A stretch of 64,000 nt of DNA from Acidovorax delafieldii (GCF_007993815.1 NZ_VJWE01000017.1:1-64000), one strand, 5' to 3'. Shown: positions 9,831-19,180, counted from the first letter of the stretch. Numbers and translations: made by a program. Notes: generated by a model from the letters alone, not told the origin.

Positions 9831-9885
9831 ATCAAAACGGCCGCTGTCGCTTATTCAACGAGCCCTGGATGCTACTAAAAGCGTA
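9831..9885 (+). repeat. Degenerate copy of the dispersed repeat between convergent genes
   Basis: The stretch from CATCAAAACGG through CGCTGTCGCTTATTCAACGAGC to GCTACTAAAAGCGTAGC resembles the dispersed unit but is more diverged than other copies. It lies between the stops of the response regulator and the hybrid kinase and includes the inverted pair GCTAC/GTAGC, so it may also terminate transcription. The rest of the 9818-9964 gap is GC-rich with nothing recognisable. Confidence 0.4.
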
Positions 9886-9964
9886 GCGAAGGGCGCAGCC
9901 TCTCCAACCGGGCGCAGCACCCTGCGCGAGGCGCCGTGCAAGGGCCGCCCCGCCGCGCAGCGGC

Positions 9965-12631
9965 TCAGGGGGATGCTCCCTGTCTCAGCAGCGTCTGGCT
10001 CACCAGCGCCCGCAGCGCGGGCGCCCGCACCGGCTTGGCCAGAAAGCCCCAGCCGCGTTCGGCGGCCTGGCGGCGCAGGGTGGCATCGCGCTCGGCGGTG
10101 ACCAGGATCACGGCAGGCGTCTGGCCCCAGCGCTGGCACAGTTGCGCGAACACTTCAGGGCCGTGGAGGCCGGCGCCCAGGTGCACGTCCAGTAGCACCA
10201 GCTGCGGTGCCTGGCCGGGCTGGGCGGCGGCCAGGGCCTCGGGCGCGTCAGCGGCCAGTGGCACGGTGCAGCCCCAGCGCTGCAGCAGGGCCTGCGTGGC
10301 GGCGCAGGTAGGGCCGTCGTCATCAATGACCCAGGCGCTGCTGCCTTGCAGGGGGGCGTCGTCGGCGGGTTGCTGCGTGGTGGCGGGGGGCGCAGCCTGC
10401 TGCGCGGCGACGGGGTTGCCCAGCGGCACACACACCCAGAACACGCTGCCGCGCCCCAGTTGCGAGCGCAGGCCAATCTCGTGCCCCAGCAGGCGGCCCA
10501 GGCGTTCGACGATGGCCAGGCCCAGGCCTGCGCCCCGGTCGTCGGCGCGGCCTTCGTCCAGGCGGCGGAATTCTTCAAAGATCTCGCGCTGCAATGCCTC
10601 GGGGATGCCGGGGCCCTGGTCGTGCACCTCGATGCGCAGGTGGTGGTCGCCCACCCTGCGGCAGCCCACCACGATGCGCCCGCGCCGGCTGTAGCGGATG
10701 GCGTTGGAGACAAAGTTCTGCAAGATGCGGCGCAGCAGGTTGTCGTCGGTGCGGACCACGGCGCGCGTGGGCACGCAGCGCAGTTGCAGGCCCTGGCTTT
10801 CGGCCAGCACGCCAAAGTTGTGGCCCAGCACCTGTAGCAGCGGGCCCAGCGCCACGTCGTGGATGTGCACGTCGAACTGGCCCGACTCCATGCGCGAGAT
10901 GTCGAGCAGGCTGTTGAGGATGGCGTCCTGCGCTGCCAGGGCGCCGTCGATGCTGTCCACGGCGTGCCGTTCGGCGTCGCCCGGCAGATGGCTGCGCAGC
11001 AGCGAGGTGAACATGCGCGCGGCGTTCAGGGGCTGCAGCAGGTCGTGCACGGCGGCGGCCACAAAGCGGGTTTTGGAGCGGTTGGCCTGCTCGGCCTCGC
11101 GCCGCGCGGCATCCAGGTCGCGGGTGCGGTCGGCCACGCGCTGCTCCAGCGCATCGGCCAGCGATCGCAGCTCGCGTGCGGCGTTCTTGTAGCTGGTGAT
11201 GTCGGCGTAGCTGGTCACAAAGCCGCCCTCGGGCAGCGGGTTTCCCCGGATCTCCAGCACCGTGCCGTCGTCCTTGGCGCTTTCGTGCAGATGGGGGGTG
11301 CCACTGCGCAGGTGGGCCAGGCGGCGTTCGATGGCTTCTTCCACCGGGCCCGGGCCCAGCAGGCCCCGGCGTGCGTTGTGGCGCATCAGGTCTTCAATGG
11401 GGCGGCCCACCTGCATCAGGTCGGCGGGGTAGCGGAACAGCTGCACATAGCGCGAGTTCCACGCCACCAGCTTCAGGTCGGCGTCGATGATGACCACCCC
11501 CTGGGGCAGGTGTTCCAGACTGCGGGAGAGGCCCATGTCGGCCTGCTGCGCCGCCTGCACGATGCCGTCCTGCGCGGTGCGCAACTCCTGCGCGTGCTGT
11601 TGCAGCACGGTCTCCAGCTCCTGGCGGCTGCGCTGGCGCAGGCGGGCCAGGCGCTGGCGCTGCCGCACAAACAGCACCAGCAGCGACAGAGCCAGCCAGC
11701 CGCCGCTCCCGGCTGCGGCCGCCCAGCGGCTGTCGGCAATGCTGCTGTGGGTGGTGTGCACCAGGTGCAGTTGCCAGGGCGTGCCGGGCAGGGGCTGGGT
11801 CAGCCACAGCATGCGGCCGGGCGGGGCGGGCATGTCGGCGGACGGTTGCACGCGCACCAGCCGCCCGCCGTTGTCCAGGCGGTCGTCCACGCGGACGTCG
11901 AGCGGGCGCAGCGGCTGGTCGGAGTACTGCCGGGTGGCGTTCAGCTCGCGGCGCTCTTCGTCGTCGAGCGGCTCCAGCAGGCGGTAGCGCCAGGCGTCCT
12001 GGCTGGCCAGGAAGACCACGCCATGGGCGTCCGAGGCCAGCACGATGTCGGGGGTCTGCAGCCACTCGCGCTCTAGCTCCTGCAGCGCGATCTTGATGGC
12101 CACCAGCCCCAGCGTGTGCCCGCTGTCGTCGCGAATGGCTTGTGACAAGAAGTAGCCCGGCTCGCCAGTGGTCACGCCAATGCCGTAAAAACTACCGCGC
12201 CCCTGCGCCAGCGCCTGCTGCACATAAGGGCGAAAGCTGTAGTCCTGGCCCACGTTGCTGGTGGACGTGCGCCAGTTGCTGGCCGCCACGGCCAAGCCGT
12301 CGCGGTTGAGCAAGGTCAGCGTGGATGACTGGCTGGCCCCGTTGGCCCGTTCCAGCTTCAGGTTGAGCTGCTCCACCTCGGCGGGGCTCAGCGGGCGGCG
12401 CAGTGCGCCCTGCAGCTGGGCGTCCAGCGCCAGCACCTCGGGCAGGGTGCGGTAGCGGTCAATGCGCTGCGCCAGCGTTTGCCCGTATAGGCTCAGCTGG
12501 CGCTGCACGCTCTCGCTTTCGTCCAGCAAAGACCGGTGCCAGGCCCACTGGCCCGCCGCGAACATGCTGGCCACTGTGCCTGCAAGCAGGATCAGCAGCG
12601 TCCAGAATTGGCGAAGGCGGGGTGTGGGCAT
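9965..12631 (-). CDS. Hybrid sensor histidine kinase (Cache-like sensor, PAS, HisKA, HATPase, receiver)
   Basis: An 888-residue membrane sensor. Order: N-terminal TM, a periplasmic double-Cache-like region resembling DctB (about residues 30-290, with QDYSFRPYV and GYFLSQAIRDD), a second TM near residue 310, a coiled linker, a PAS domain (GVVIIDADLKLVAWNSRYV), HisKA with the phosphoacceptor in FVAAAVHDLLQPLNAARMF, HATPase (N box near LQNFVSNAIRYS, GAGLGLAI), and a receiver (VIDDD, LLDVHLG, KPVRAP). The ATG at 12631 is chosen; an in-frame GTG at 12694 is possible. Placed between a LuxR-type regulator and dctA, it probably senses C4-dicarboxylates or related acids. Confidence 0.9.
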   Translation of the reverse strand: MPTPRLRQFWTLLILLAGTVASMFAAGQWAWHRSLLDESESVQRQLSLYGQTLAQRIDRYRTLPEVLALDAQLQGALRRPLSPAEVEQLNLKLERANGASQSSTLTLLNRDGLAVAASNWRTSTSNVGQDYSFRPYVQQALAQGRGSFYGIGVTTGEPGYFLSQAIRDDSGHTLGLVAIKIALQELEREWLQTPDIVLASDAHGVVFLASQDAWRYRLLEPLDDEERRELNATRQYSDQPLRPLDVRVDDRLDNGGRLVRVQPSADMPAPPGRMLWLTQPLPGTPWQLHLVHTTHSSIADSRWAAAAGSGGWLALSLLVLFVRQRQRLARLRQRSRQELETVLQQHAQELRTAQDGIVQAAQQADMGLSRSLEHLPQGVVIIDADLKLVAWNSRYVQLFRYPADLMQVGRPIEDLMRHNARRGLLGPGPVEEAIERRLAHLRSGTPHLHESAKDDGTVLEIRGNPLPEGGFVTSYADITSYKNAARELRSLADALEQRVADRTRDLDAARREAEQANRSKTRFVAAAVHDLLQPLNAARMFTSLLRSHLPGDAERHAVDSIDGALAAQDAILNSLLDISRMESGQFDVHIHDVALGPLLQVLGHNFGVLAESQGLQLRCVPTRAVVRTDDNLLRRILQNFVSNAIRYSRRGRIVVGCRRVGDHHLRIEVHDQGPGIPEALQREIFEEFRRLDEGRADDRGAGLGLAIVERLGRLLGHEIGLRSQLGRGSVFWVCVPLGNPVAAQQAAPPATTQQPADDAPLQGSSAWVIDDDGPTCAATQALLQRWGCTVPLAADAPEALAAAQPGQAPQLVLLDVHLGAGLHGPEVFAQLCQRWGQTPAVILVTAERDATLRRQAAERGWGFLAKPVRAPALRALVSQTLLRQGASP

Positions 12632-12700
12632 GGCAAAACGGGGTGTTGTGGAGGGCACGGGGGGCAGTCTGGCTCGGTTGAGAGTGTGCTGCACCCTCTT

Positions 12701-12780
12701 GGGGACTAGGTAGTTACCCTAGATGGGCGCGCGTGCTCTCCTATGGGGCGGTTGGGGACTAATACCAATAGGTTATCGGC
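12701..12780. promoter_or_regulatory. Twin dyad motifs in the kinase-dctA promoter region
   Basis: Two sites start with the same 8-mer GGGGACTA, at 12701 and 12754, 53 bp or about five helical turns apart. The first continues into the dyad CTAGG-TAGTTAC-CCTAG (12706-12722) and the second into AATACC-AATA-GGTTAT. Heptamers such as TACCCTA resemble NarL-family half-sites, so these may bind the response regulator encoded at 9170-9817. The binding is inference. Confidence 0.55.
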
Positions 12781-12870
12781 TGAAACAAATTGCAGCAGTA
12801 CAAACGGCACCCTTAACGCGCCTCGGTTGCACCCCGGTGGTGCGCCCCGCGATTTTTGGAGACCCGCCCC

Positions 12871-14241
12871 ATGCACACCATTTCAGTCCCCACAGCCCAC
12901 CCCGTGCGGCTGCCTTTTTACCGACAACTGTATTTCCAGGTGGTCCTGGCCATCGTCCTGGGCGTGCTGCTGGGCCATTTTGAGCCGGCTTATGGCGAGG
13001 CGCTCAAGCCGCTGGGCGACGCCTTCATCAAGCTGGTCAAGATGATCATCGCCCCGGTCATCTTCTTGACGATCGTGACTGGCATCGCGGGCATGTCGCA
13101 GCTCTCCACCGTGGGCCGCGTGTTTGGCAAGGCCATGGCGTACTTCCTGTTCTTCTCCACGCTGGCGCTGGTCGTCGGGCTAGTGGTGGCCAACGTGGTT
13201 CAGCCCGGCGCGGGCATGAACATCAATGTGGCCGACCTGGACCAGACGGCTGTGAAGGGCTACGTGGCCAAGTCGCATGAGATGACGCTCACGGGCTTTG
13301 CGATGGACATCATCCCCAAGACGCTGGTGAGCCCGTTCGTGGGCGACAACATCCTGCAGGTGCTGCTGGTGGCCGTGCTGTTTGGCATTGGCCTGGCCAT
13401 GGTGGGTGAGGCAGGCCGTCCGGTGCTGAACTTTCTGGACGCGCTGACGACGCCTGTGTTCAAGGTGGTGGGCATCGTGATGAAGGCCGCGCCCCTGGGT
13501 GCGTTTGGTGCCATGGCGTTCACCATTGGCAAGTTTGGCCTGGGCTCACTGGTCAATCTGGCCTGGCTGGTGGGTTCGTTCTACATCACCTCGCTGCTGT
13601 TTGTGGTGGTGATCTTGGGCTTTGTGGCGCGCCTTTGCGGCTTCTCGGTGTTCAAGTTGATCCGCTACCTCAAGGCCGAGTTGATGCTGGTGCTGGGCAC
13701 TTCGTCGTCCGAATCCGCCCTGCCATCGCTGATGGAAAAGATGGAAAAGGCCGGTTGCAGCAAGTCGGTGGTGGGCCTCGTGGTGCCCACGGGCTACTCG
13801 TTCAACCTGGACGGCACCAACATCTACATGACGCTGGCCGCGCTGTTCATCGCCCAGGCCACCAACACCGAGCTGACGCTGGGCCACCAGGTGGCGCTGT
13901 TGCTGGTGGCGATGCTGTCGTCCAAGGGCGCAGCGGGTGTGACGGGCGCGGGCTTCATCACCCTGGCCGCCACCCTGGCCGTGGTGCCCGAAGTGCCCGT
14001 GGCCGGCATGGCGCTGATTCTGGGCGTGGACCGCTTCATGAGCGAATGCCGCTCGCTGACCAACTTCATCGGCAACGCCGTGGCCACGGTGGTTGTCTCC
14101 CGCTGGGAAAACGCGCTGGACCAGGAACGCCTGGACGCGGCGATGAATGGCCATCCGCTGCCGCTCGCGGTGTCTGCGGCAGCGGCGCCTGCGGTGCCGG
14201 CGGATGTGCCCGTGCCGACGGTGGCGCGCACCGCGGCTTGA
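12871..14241 (+). CDS. dctA: C4-dicarboxylate:cation symporter DctA
   Basis: A 456-residue inner-membrane transporter of the dicarboxylate/amino acid:cation symporter family, importing succinate, fumarate and malate. Visible marks: the serine-rich re-entrant loop [14 protein letters not shown], the cation-site helix [13 protein letters not shown], and the second hairpin [13 protein letters not shown]. The start ATG at 12871 has GGAGA 8 nt upstream; an in-frame TTG at 12856 is unlikely. It is divergent from the hybrid kinase and followed by a strong terminator, so it is probably monocistronic and controlled by the adjacent two-component pair. Confidence 0.95.
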   Translation: MHTISVPTAHPVRLPFYRQLYFQVVLAIVLGVLLGHFEPAYGEALKPLGDAFIKLVKMIIAPVIFLTIVTGIAGMSQLSTVGRVFGKAMAYFLFFSTLALVVGLVVANVVQPGAGMNINVADLDQTAVKGYVAKSHEMTLTGFAMDIIPKTLVSPFVGDNILQVLLVAVLFGIGLAMVGEAGRPVLNFLDALTTPVFKVVGIVMKAAPLGAFGAMAFTIGKFGLGSLVNLAWLVGSFYITSLLFVVVILGFVARLCGFSVFKLIRYLKAELMLVLGTSSSESALPSLMEKMEKAGCSKSVVGLVVPTGYSFNLDGTNIYMTLAALFIAQATNTELTLGHQVALLLVAMLSSKGAAGVTGAGFITLAATLAVVPEVPVAGMALILGVDRFMSECRSLTNFIGNAVATVVVSRWENALDQERLDAAMNGHPLPLAVSAAAAPAVPADVPVPTVARTAA

Positions 14242-14270
14242 TGGTCGGTATTTGCTGAATTAGCGCTTCC

Positions 14271-14305
14271 AGCGGCGCGGGCTCTCGGGCCCGCGCCGCT
14301 TTTTT
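14271..14305 (+). terminator. Rho-independent terminator after dctA
   Basis: AGCGGCGCGGGC and its complement GCCCGCGCCGCT flank a short TCTCGG-type loop, followed by TTTTTT. It begins 30 bp after the dctA stop. Confidence 0.92.
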
Positions 14306-14414
14306 GTGGGGCGCTTCGGGTCAGCGCCATCGCGCACAATGGTGGCCCTGCCGGACGGCACTGTGAGCGCTTGGCGCGGCGCAGTGGCCTCGGGCGCTAC
14401 AAGGAATTCGCACC

Positions 14415-14861
14415 ATGACCCTCGAAGCCTTCCTGGCCGCTTTTCACCTTCTGGCCATCCTGACCTTTGTGGTTTTTCTGTCCAGCCAGGCGGCGCTGTG
14501 CCGTATCGAGTGGCTCAACGCCGCCGTGGTCGAGCGCCTGGCCCGGCTGGATGTGATCTACGGTGTGGCCGGTGCGGTCATGATTGGAAGCGGCGTGGCC
14601 CGGTTGATCTGGGGCGTGAAGGGCGCTTCTTGGTACTTGTCGCAGCCCCTTTTTCACATCAAGATCACCCTGGTGCTGGCCATGGTCCTGCTGTCGTTTG
14701 TGCCCTCGGCCGCGTTCCGCCGCTGGCGCCAGAACCTGCGCAGCACCGGTGCGCTGCCTCCCGCCGCAGAGGTCGCGCGGGTCCGCCGCCTGGTGATGAT
14801 CCAGTCGCATGTGCTGCCCGTGGTGGCTGTGATTGCGGTGTTCTGGGCGCGCGGCTGGTAA
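14415..14861 (+). CDS. DUF2214-family membrane protein
   Basis: A 148-residue protein with four hydrophobic segments (about residues 5-25, 45-65, 78-98 and 128-146) that fits the DUF2214 family of unknown function. The ATG at 14415 begins TLEAFLAAFHLLAILTFV. It follows the dctA terminator and is closed by its own terminator, so it is a single-gene unit. The conserved His in AFHLL and in LFHIKITL could be cofactor ligands, but that is speculation. Confidence 0.8.
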   Translation: MTLEAFLAAFHLLAILTFVVFLSSQAALCRIEWLNAAVVERLARLDVIYGVAGAVMIGSGVARLIWGVKGASWYLSQPLFHIKITLVLAMVLLSFVPSAAFRRWRQNLRSTGALPPAAEVARVRRLVMIQSHVLPVVAVIAVFWARGW

Positions 14862-14880
14862 GCGCAAATACCCCCCGATA

Positions 14881-14917
14881 AAAAAAGCCCGCCCGGCTTG
14901 ATGCCGGCGGGCTTTTC
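14881..14917 (+). terminator. Rho-independent terminator
   Basis: AAAAAAGCCCGCC and GGCGGGCTTTT flank a loop containing CGGCTTGATGCC. With A on the left and T on the right it probably serves both the DUF2214 gene and the convergent psiF-like gene. Confidence 0.9.
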
Positions 14918-14958
14918 TTTGTCTGAGCCGGTGGCGCTGCACCGGGTATGAACTTACT

Positions 14959-15252
14959 TCACTTCTTCAGGCAATCGCTCATGAAGGCCTTGCGCTCGTC
15001 GCCCTTGAGGGTCTTGGCCTTGGCATCGGCGTTGCAGGTTTTCATCTTGTCTTGCTGGGTGGCGGGCTTGTTGCTCAGACAGGTCTTCATGAAGGCTTTG
15101 CGCTCGTCGCCCTTCATGTCTCCAGCGTCCTTGTTGCAGGTCGCCATTTTCGATTGCTGTTTGGTAGGGGCCTTGGCGTCTTCGGCGGCGTGGGCACCAA
15201 AGCCCAGTGTCAGCGCCAGGCCGAGTGCAGTCAGGGAAAGAAGCTTTTTCAT
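14959..15252 (-). CDS. PsiF-repeat exported protein
   Basis: A 97-residue protein with a signal peptide (MKKLLSLTALGLALTLGFGAHA, cleavage after AHA) and two PsiF-type repeats, each with the pattern MxTCNxDA...KGDERKAFMxxCL. Four Cys in the two repeats suggest disulfides in the periplasm. PsiF proteins are linked to phosphate starvation in E. coli, but their function is unknown. A strong ribosome site AGGAGA precedes the ATG at 15252. Confidence 0.88.
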   Translation of the reverse strand: MKKLLSLTALGLALTLGFGAHAAEDAKAPTKQQSKMATCNKDAGDMKGDERKAFMKTCLSNKPATQQDKMKTCNADAKAKTLKGDERKAFMSDCLKK

Positions 15253-15333
15253 GGAATCTCCTGGTGTGAATGCGTTATGGGGGGTCCCGGTGGCATTGCA
15301 CCATAGAACATGGCCTGCGACAACGCGAACAAG

Positions 15334-15861
15334 TCATGACAACCCTGCGCGTGGCCTGGTGGCCGCGGCTGCATGAAAGGCTTTCAGTGCCTTGTGGATC
15401 TGCCGGGGGTCGTGCGCCAGGCCACCCAGGGCAAACACCACATCCCCCCGTTGCTGCCAGCGTTTGAGTGCCTTGACGATCACACCCCGTGCGGAGTCCC
15501 GGTGGCCGGGGCGCAACTTGACCAGGATCACGCCTTCGTAGTCGTCCAGGTGCACACGTTCCATGGCCTCCCAGGTCACGGTGTGCGGGTCGTCCTGGCG
15601 CAGATCGGTGATGCCGGTGGCGTCAATGACCACCGCCGGGTCTTGCTCCCGGTAGGCCTCCAGGGCGGACCGGCCCAGGGTTCCGCCCACACAGAACGAG
15701 ACGAATGCGGCGCACAGGCAGAGGGCTGTGAGCAGCCGGTCGTTCGATACAGACGCCCAGTACAGCGAGAAGGCCAGGCATACCGCCATCAGCAGCACAA
15801 AAGGCACCTGAAACACCAGGGTCCAGCGGCGCCGATAGAGCAGGATGGGCTGGGGTTGCAC
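15334..15861 (-). CDS. Uncharacterised membrane protein (two TM helices)
   Basis: A 175-residue protein beginning at GTG 15861, chosen because GGAGA lies 6 nt upstream; a longer ORF to 15969 would add an Arg-rich leader. It has two TM helices (about residues 15-35 and 43-65) and a soluble C-terminal part with VIDATGITDLRQDDPHTVTWEAMERVHLDDYEG, a beta-rich pattern as in PH-like or STM3941-type proteins (quoted in part: VIDATGITDL, TVTWEAMERV). I do not recognise a function. It is divergent from argS. Confidence 0.65.
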   Translation of the reverse strand: MQPQPILLYRRRWTLVFQVPFVLLMAVCLAFSLYWASVSNDRLLTALCLCAAFVSFCVGGTLGRSALEAYREQDPAVVIDATGITDLRQDDPHTVTWEAMERVHLDDYEGVILVKLRPGHRDSARGVIVKALKRWQQRGDVVFALGGLAHDPRQIHKALKAFHAAAATRPRAGLS

Positions 15862-15971
15862 GCGCAATCTCCGGTTGAAAGGGCATTGCGGCCCATTGTG
15901 CCTTTGGCTGCGGGATGCCTCCTGGCGGCGCGTCTGGTGCCCTGCTGCTGGCAGACCCGTAAAATCCACCG

Positions 15972-17681
15972 ATGCTCACAGCCAAAAATGAATTGCTCGC
16001 TGCGCTCGCAGCCGAGCTGGAAAACCTGTCCCCCGGCGCTGGCGCCAAGGCGGCCTTTGAATCTCCCAAGGTGGCGGCCCATGGCGACTTCGCCTGCACC
16101 GCGGCCATGCAACTGGCCAAGCCCCTCAAGCTCAACCCGCGCGCACTGGGGGAACAGCTCAAGACCGCACTCGAAGCCACGCCCGCCTTTCAGCGCTGGG
16201 TGTCCGCCATTGAAATCGCGGGCCCGGGCTTTCTGAACATCCGCCTCCAACCCGCCGCCAAGCAGGAAGTGGTGCGTGAGGTGCTGGCTGCGGGTGAGCG
16301 CTTTGGTTACCAAGCCAGCAACGGCCAGCAGGTGCTGGTCGAGTTCGTGTCGGCCAACCCTACGGGTCCGCTGCACGTGGGCCACGGCCGCCAGGCCGCG
16401 CTGGGCGATGCGATTTGCAACCTGTTCAGCACCCAGGGCTGGAAGGTGCACCGCGAGTTCTATTACAACGACGCAGGCGTACAGATCGACACGCTGACCA
16501 AGAGCACGCAGCTGCGCGCCAAGGGCTTCAAACCCGGCGACGACTGCTGGCCCACCGACAGCGAGAACCCGCTGGCCAAGAACTTCTACAACGGCGACTA
16601 CATCGCCGACATCGCCGAGGCCTTCAAGGCCAAGGCCACGGTGAAGGCCGACGACCGCGAGTTCACGGCCAACGGCGATGTGGAGGACTACGACAACATC
16701 CGCCAGTTTGCGGTGGCCTACCTGCGCAACGAGCAGGACAAGGACCTGCAGGCCTTCAACCTCCAGTTCGACGAGTACTACCTCGAATCCAGCCTGTACA
16801 CCAGCGGCCGCGTCGAGGCCACGGTGAACAAGCTCGTCGCCAACGGCAAGACCTACGAGCAGGACGGTGCGCTGTGGCTCAAGTCCACCGATTACGGCGA
16901 CGACAAGGACCGCGTCATGCGCAAGCAGGACGGTACCTTCACCTATTTCGTGCCCGACGTGGCGTACCACATTGCCAAGTGGGAGCGCGGCTTTACCAAG
17001 GTCGTCAACATCCAGGGCACGGACCACCACGGCACCATCGCCCGCGTGCGCGCCGGCCTGCAGGCGGCCGATGTGGGGATCCCCAAGGGTTACCCCGACT
17101 ACGTGCTGCACACCATGGTGCGGGTGGTCAAGGGCGGCGAAGAGGTCAAGATCAGCAAGCGCGCGGGCAGCTATGTCACGCTGCGCGATTTGATCGAGTG
17201 GACCAGCAAGGATGCGGTGCGCTTCTTCCTCCTGAGCCGCAAGCCCGATACCGAGTACACCTTCGACGTGGACCTGGCCGTGGCACAGAACAACGACAAC
17301 CCCGTGTACTACGTGCAGTACGCGCATGCCCGCATCCAGTCGGTGCTGCGTGCGTGGCAAGAGGCGGGCGGTGGTGATGTGGCTTCGCTCAAGGATGTGG
17401 ACCTGTCCCCCCTCGAAGGCCCGCAGGCCCAGGCGCTGATGCTGCAACTGGCCAAGTACCCCGAGATGCTCACCGCCGCCGCCGACGGTGAGGCGCCACA
17501 CGATGTGACCTTCTACCTGCGCGACCTGGCCGCCAGCTACCACAGCTATTACGATGCCGAGCGCATCCTCGTGGACGACGAGGCTGTGAAGAAGGCGCGC
17601 CTGGCGCTGGTCGCTGCCACCGCCCAGGTATTGCACAATGGCCTGGCCGTGCTGGGCGTGTCGGCCCCGGCCAGAATGTAA
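15972..17681 (+). CDS. argS: Arginyl-tRNA synthetase
   Basis: A 569-residue class I synthetase that charges tRNA-Arg. It has the N-terminal Add1-like domain, the HIGH motif as HVGHGR in [17 protein letters not shown], the KMSKS-equivalent [12 protein letters not shown] (about residue 395-405), and the DALR anticodon-binding C-terminus ([15 protein letters not shown] ... [20 protein letters not shown]). The ATG at 15972 starts [10 protein letters not shown]. The SPOR protein gene follows 15 bp later on the same strand. Confidence 0.96.
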   Translation: MLTAKNELLAALAAELENLSPGAGAKAAFESPKVAAHGDFACTAAMQLAKPLKLNPRALGEQLKTALEATPAFQRWVSAIEIAGPGFLNIRLQPAAKQEVVREVLAAGERFGYQASNGQQVLVEFVSANPTGPLHVGHGRQAALGDAICNLFSTQGWKVHREFYYNDAGVQIDTLTKSTQLRAKGFKPGDDCWPTDSENPLAKNFYNGDYIADIAEAFKAKATVKADDREFTANGDVEDYDNIRQFAVAYLRNEQDKDLQAFNLQFDEYYLESSLYTSGRVEATVNKLVANGKTYEQDGALWLKSTDYGDDKDRVMRKQDGTFTYFVPDVAYHIAKWERGFTKVVNIQGTDHHGTIARVRAGLQAADVGIPKGYPDYVLHTMVRVVKGGEEVKISKRAGSYVTLRDLIEWTSKDAVRFFLLSRKPDTEYTFDVDLAVAQNNDNPVYYVQYAHARIQSVLRAWQEAGGGDVASLKDVDLSPLEGPQAQALMLQLAKYPEMLTAAADGEAPHDVTFYLRDLAASYHSYYDAERILVDDEAVKKARLALVAATAQVLHNGLAVLGVSAPARM

Positions 17682-17696
17682 GCAGTTACTACCAAT

Positions 17697-18353
17697 ATGA
17701 AAAAGCAACAGACGGGCGGGACCATTGTCGGCTTCATCGTCGGGGTCATCGTGGGCCTGGGCGCGGCGCTGGCCGTGGCCGTGTACGTGACCAAGGTGCC
17801 GGTGCCCTTCCTGAACAAGGGCAATGGCCGCGGTGCCGACCTGGACGCAGCGGAGTCCCAGAAAAACAAGAACTGGGACCCGAACTCGCCGCTGTATGGC
17901 AAGAACCCGGCCCGCCCTGCGGCGCCAGCGGTGGCAGCAGCCGCGTCAGCCCCTGCATCGGCACCGGCACCCGAGGTGCGCGCCGCCGCGTCGGCTGCCA
18001 AGCCTGCCGCGAGCAAGCCAGACGCCAAAGCCGAGGCCAAGGCCGAGAGCAAGCCGGGCGCTGACCCGCTGGGCGATCTGGCCGTGGCCAAGGCCGCGGC
18101 CAAGGGCAGTGTGGACCCGTTTGACTACTTTGTGCAGGCGGGCGCCTTCCGCACCCAGGCCGACGCAGACGCCCAGCGCGCCAAGCTGGCCATGCTGGGC
18201 TGGGAGGCCCGCGTGAGCGAGCGTGAGCAAAATGGCCGGGCGGTCTTCCGGGTGCGCATCGGTCCTTTCACCAAGCGTGACGATGCCGAAGTGCTCAAAG
18301 AGAAACTCGATGGCGCCGGGCTGGAATCGGCGCTGGTGCGTGTGCAGCGCTGA
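17697..18353 (+). CDS. SPOR-domain protein (FtsN-like)
   Basis: A 218-residue bitopic inner-membrane protein: short cytoplasmic tail, one TM helix (about residues 9-30), an Ala/Pro/Lys-rich periplasmic linker (60-140) and a C-terminal SPOR domain (FDYFVQAGAFRTQADAD ... VRIGPFTKRDDAE) that binds denuded septal peptidoglycan. This layout matches FtsN-type proteins of betaproteobacteria. It lies 15 bp after argS and 112 bp before dsbA, an order common in this family. Confidence 0.88.
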   Translation: MKKQQTGGTIVGFIVGVIVGLGAALAVAVYVTKVPVPFLNKGNGRGADLDAAESQKNKNWDPNSPLYGKNPARPAAPAVAAAASAPASAPAPEVRAAASAAKPAASKPDAKAEAKAESKPGADPLGDLAVAKAAAKGSVDPFDYFVQAGAFRTQADADAQRAKLAMLGWEARVSEREQNGRAVFRVRIGPFTKRDDAEVLKEKLDGAGLESALVRVQR

Positions 18354-18420
18354 TCGGCCTGTGGCTGTGAACAGGGGCCTGTGCATACAGCGCCACCACC
18401 AGGGCTGAACTTTTTGTAAA

Positions 18421-18437
18421 GGGATGTCTCACATCCC
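18421..18437. promoter_or_regulatory. Perfect inverted repeat upstream of dsbA
   Basis: GGGATGT-CTC-ACATCCC, 7-bp arms with a 3-nt spacer, centred 37 bp before the dsbA start codon. It could be an operator or a short mRNA hairpin in the 5' leader. No protein that binds this sequence is known to me. Confidence 0.45.
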
Positions 18438-18465
18438 GAATACCTGAACCAGGAGAGTCTTTGTC

Positions 18466-19122
18466 ATGAAACGCCGTGAGTTTTCTTTGTCCGCCGCCTC
18501 GGCGGTTGCCGCTTCTGCCCTGACGCTGCCAGTGGCCAACCCCGCGATGGCGCAAGCCCGCCAGTTCAAGGAGGGCAAGGACTTCAAGCGGCTGGACAAG
18601 CCCGTCGCCCCCGATGCCCCCGCTGGCAAGGTCGATGTGATCGAGTTCTTCTGGTACAGCTGTCCCCACTGCAACGCCTTTGAGCCCACGCTGGACGCCT
18701 GGGTCAAGGCCGCGCCCAAGGACCTCTCCATCCGCCGCGTGCCCGTGGCGTTCAACGCCAGCTTTGTGCCCCAGCAAAAGCTGTACTACACACTCGAAGG
18801 CATGGGCAAGCTCGACGCGCTGCACGCCAAGGTATTCCGCGCCATCCATGTGGAGAAGGCCAAGCTCGCCAAGGACGACGAAATCCTGGCCTGGGTGACC
18901 CAGCAGGGCGTGGATGCCGCCAAGTTCAAGGAAGTCTATGGTTCCTTCAGCGTGGCCAACCAGGTGCGTCGCGCCTCGCAGCTGCAAGATTCGTATGGCG
19001 TCGAAGGCGTGCCGTCCATGGGCGTGGCGGGCAAGTACTACACCGACGGCACGATGGCTGGCAGCATGCAGACGGTGCTGCAAGTGGTCGAATACCTGGC
19101 GGCCACGGCGCGCAAAGCCTGA
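18466..19122 (+). CDS. dsbA: Thiol:disulfide interchange protein DsbA
   Basis: A 218-residue periplasmic oxidase that introduces disulfides into exported proteins. It has a signal peptide ending at about residue 29 (PAMAQ), a thioredoxin fold, the active site Cys66-Pro-His-Cys69 in FFWYSCPHCNAF, and the cis-Pro loop GVPSMGV near residue 180. An AGGAG ribosome site precedes the ATG at 18466. It is followed by its own terminator; no DsbB is seen here. Confidence 0.95.
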   Translation: MKRREFSLSAASAVAASALTLPVANPAMAQARQFKEGKDFKRLDKPVAPDAPAGKVDVIEFFWYSCPHCNAFEPTLDAWVKAAPKDLSIRRVPVAFNASFVPQQKLYYTLEGMGKLDALHAKVFRAIHVEKAKLAKDDEILAWVTQQGVDAAKFKEVYGSFSVANQVRRASQLQDSYGVEGVPSMGVAGKYYTDGTMAGSMQTVLQVVEYLAATARKA

Positions 19123-19153
19123 CAAGGTGCCGACTCTGTCGGCAAGCTGTTCC

Positions 19154-19180
19154 AAAAGCCCGCTGATGCGGGCTTTTTTT
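19154..19180 (+). terminator. Rho-independent terminator after dsbA
   Basis: AAAAGCCCGC, loop TGAT, GCGGGCTTTTTTTT, beginning 32 bp after the dsbA stop. It separates dsbA from lptA, so lptA needs its own promoter in the following 50 bp. Confidence 0.93.

Noticed and set aside
12771..12800. Possible sigma-54 promoter before dctA
   Set aside because: GG and GC elements in GGCTGAAACAAATTGC are 12 nt apart rather than the required 10.
15789..17708. 639-codon minus-strand ORF opposite argS
   Set aside because: It is a long shadow of argS in a high-GC genome; composition is His/Val/Leu/Gly-rich and no motif is visible.
18407..18432. Possible sigma-E type promoter (GAACTT ... TCTCA) before dsbA
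   Set aside because: The spacing between the boxes is about 14 nt, shorter than the usual 16, and the -10 part overlaps the palindrome; evidence is too weak.
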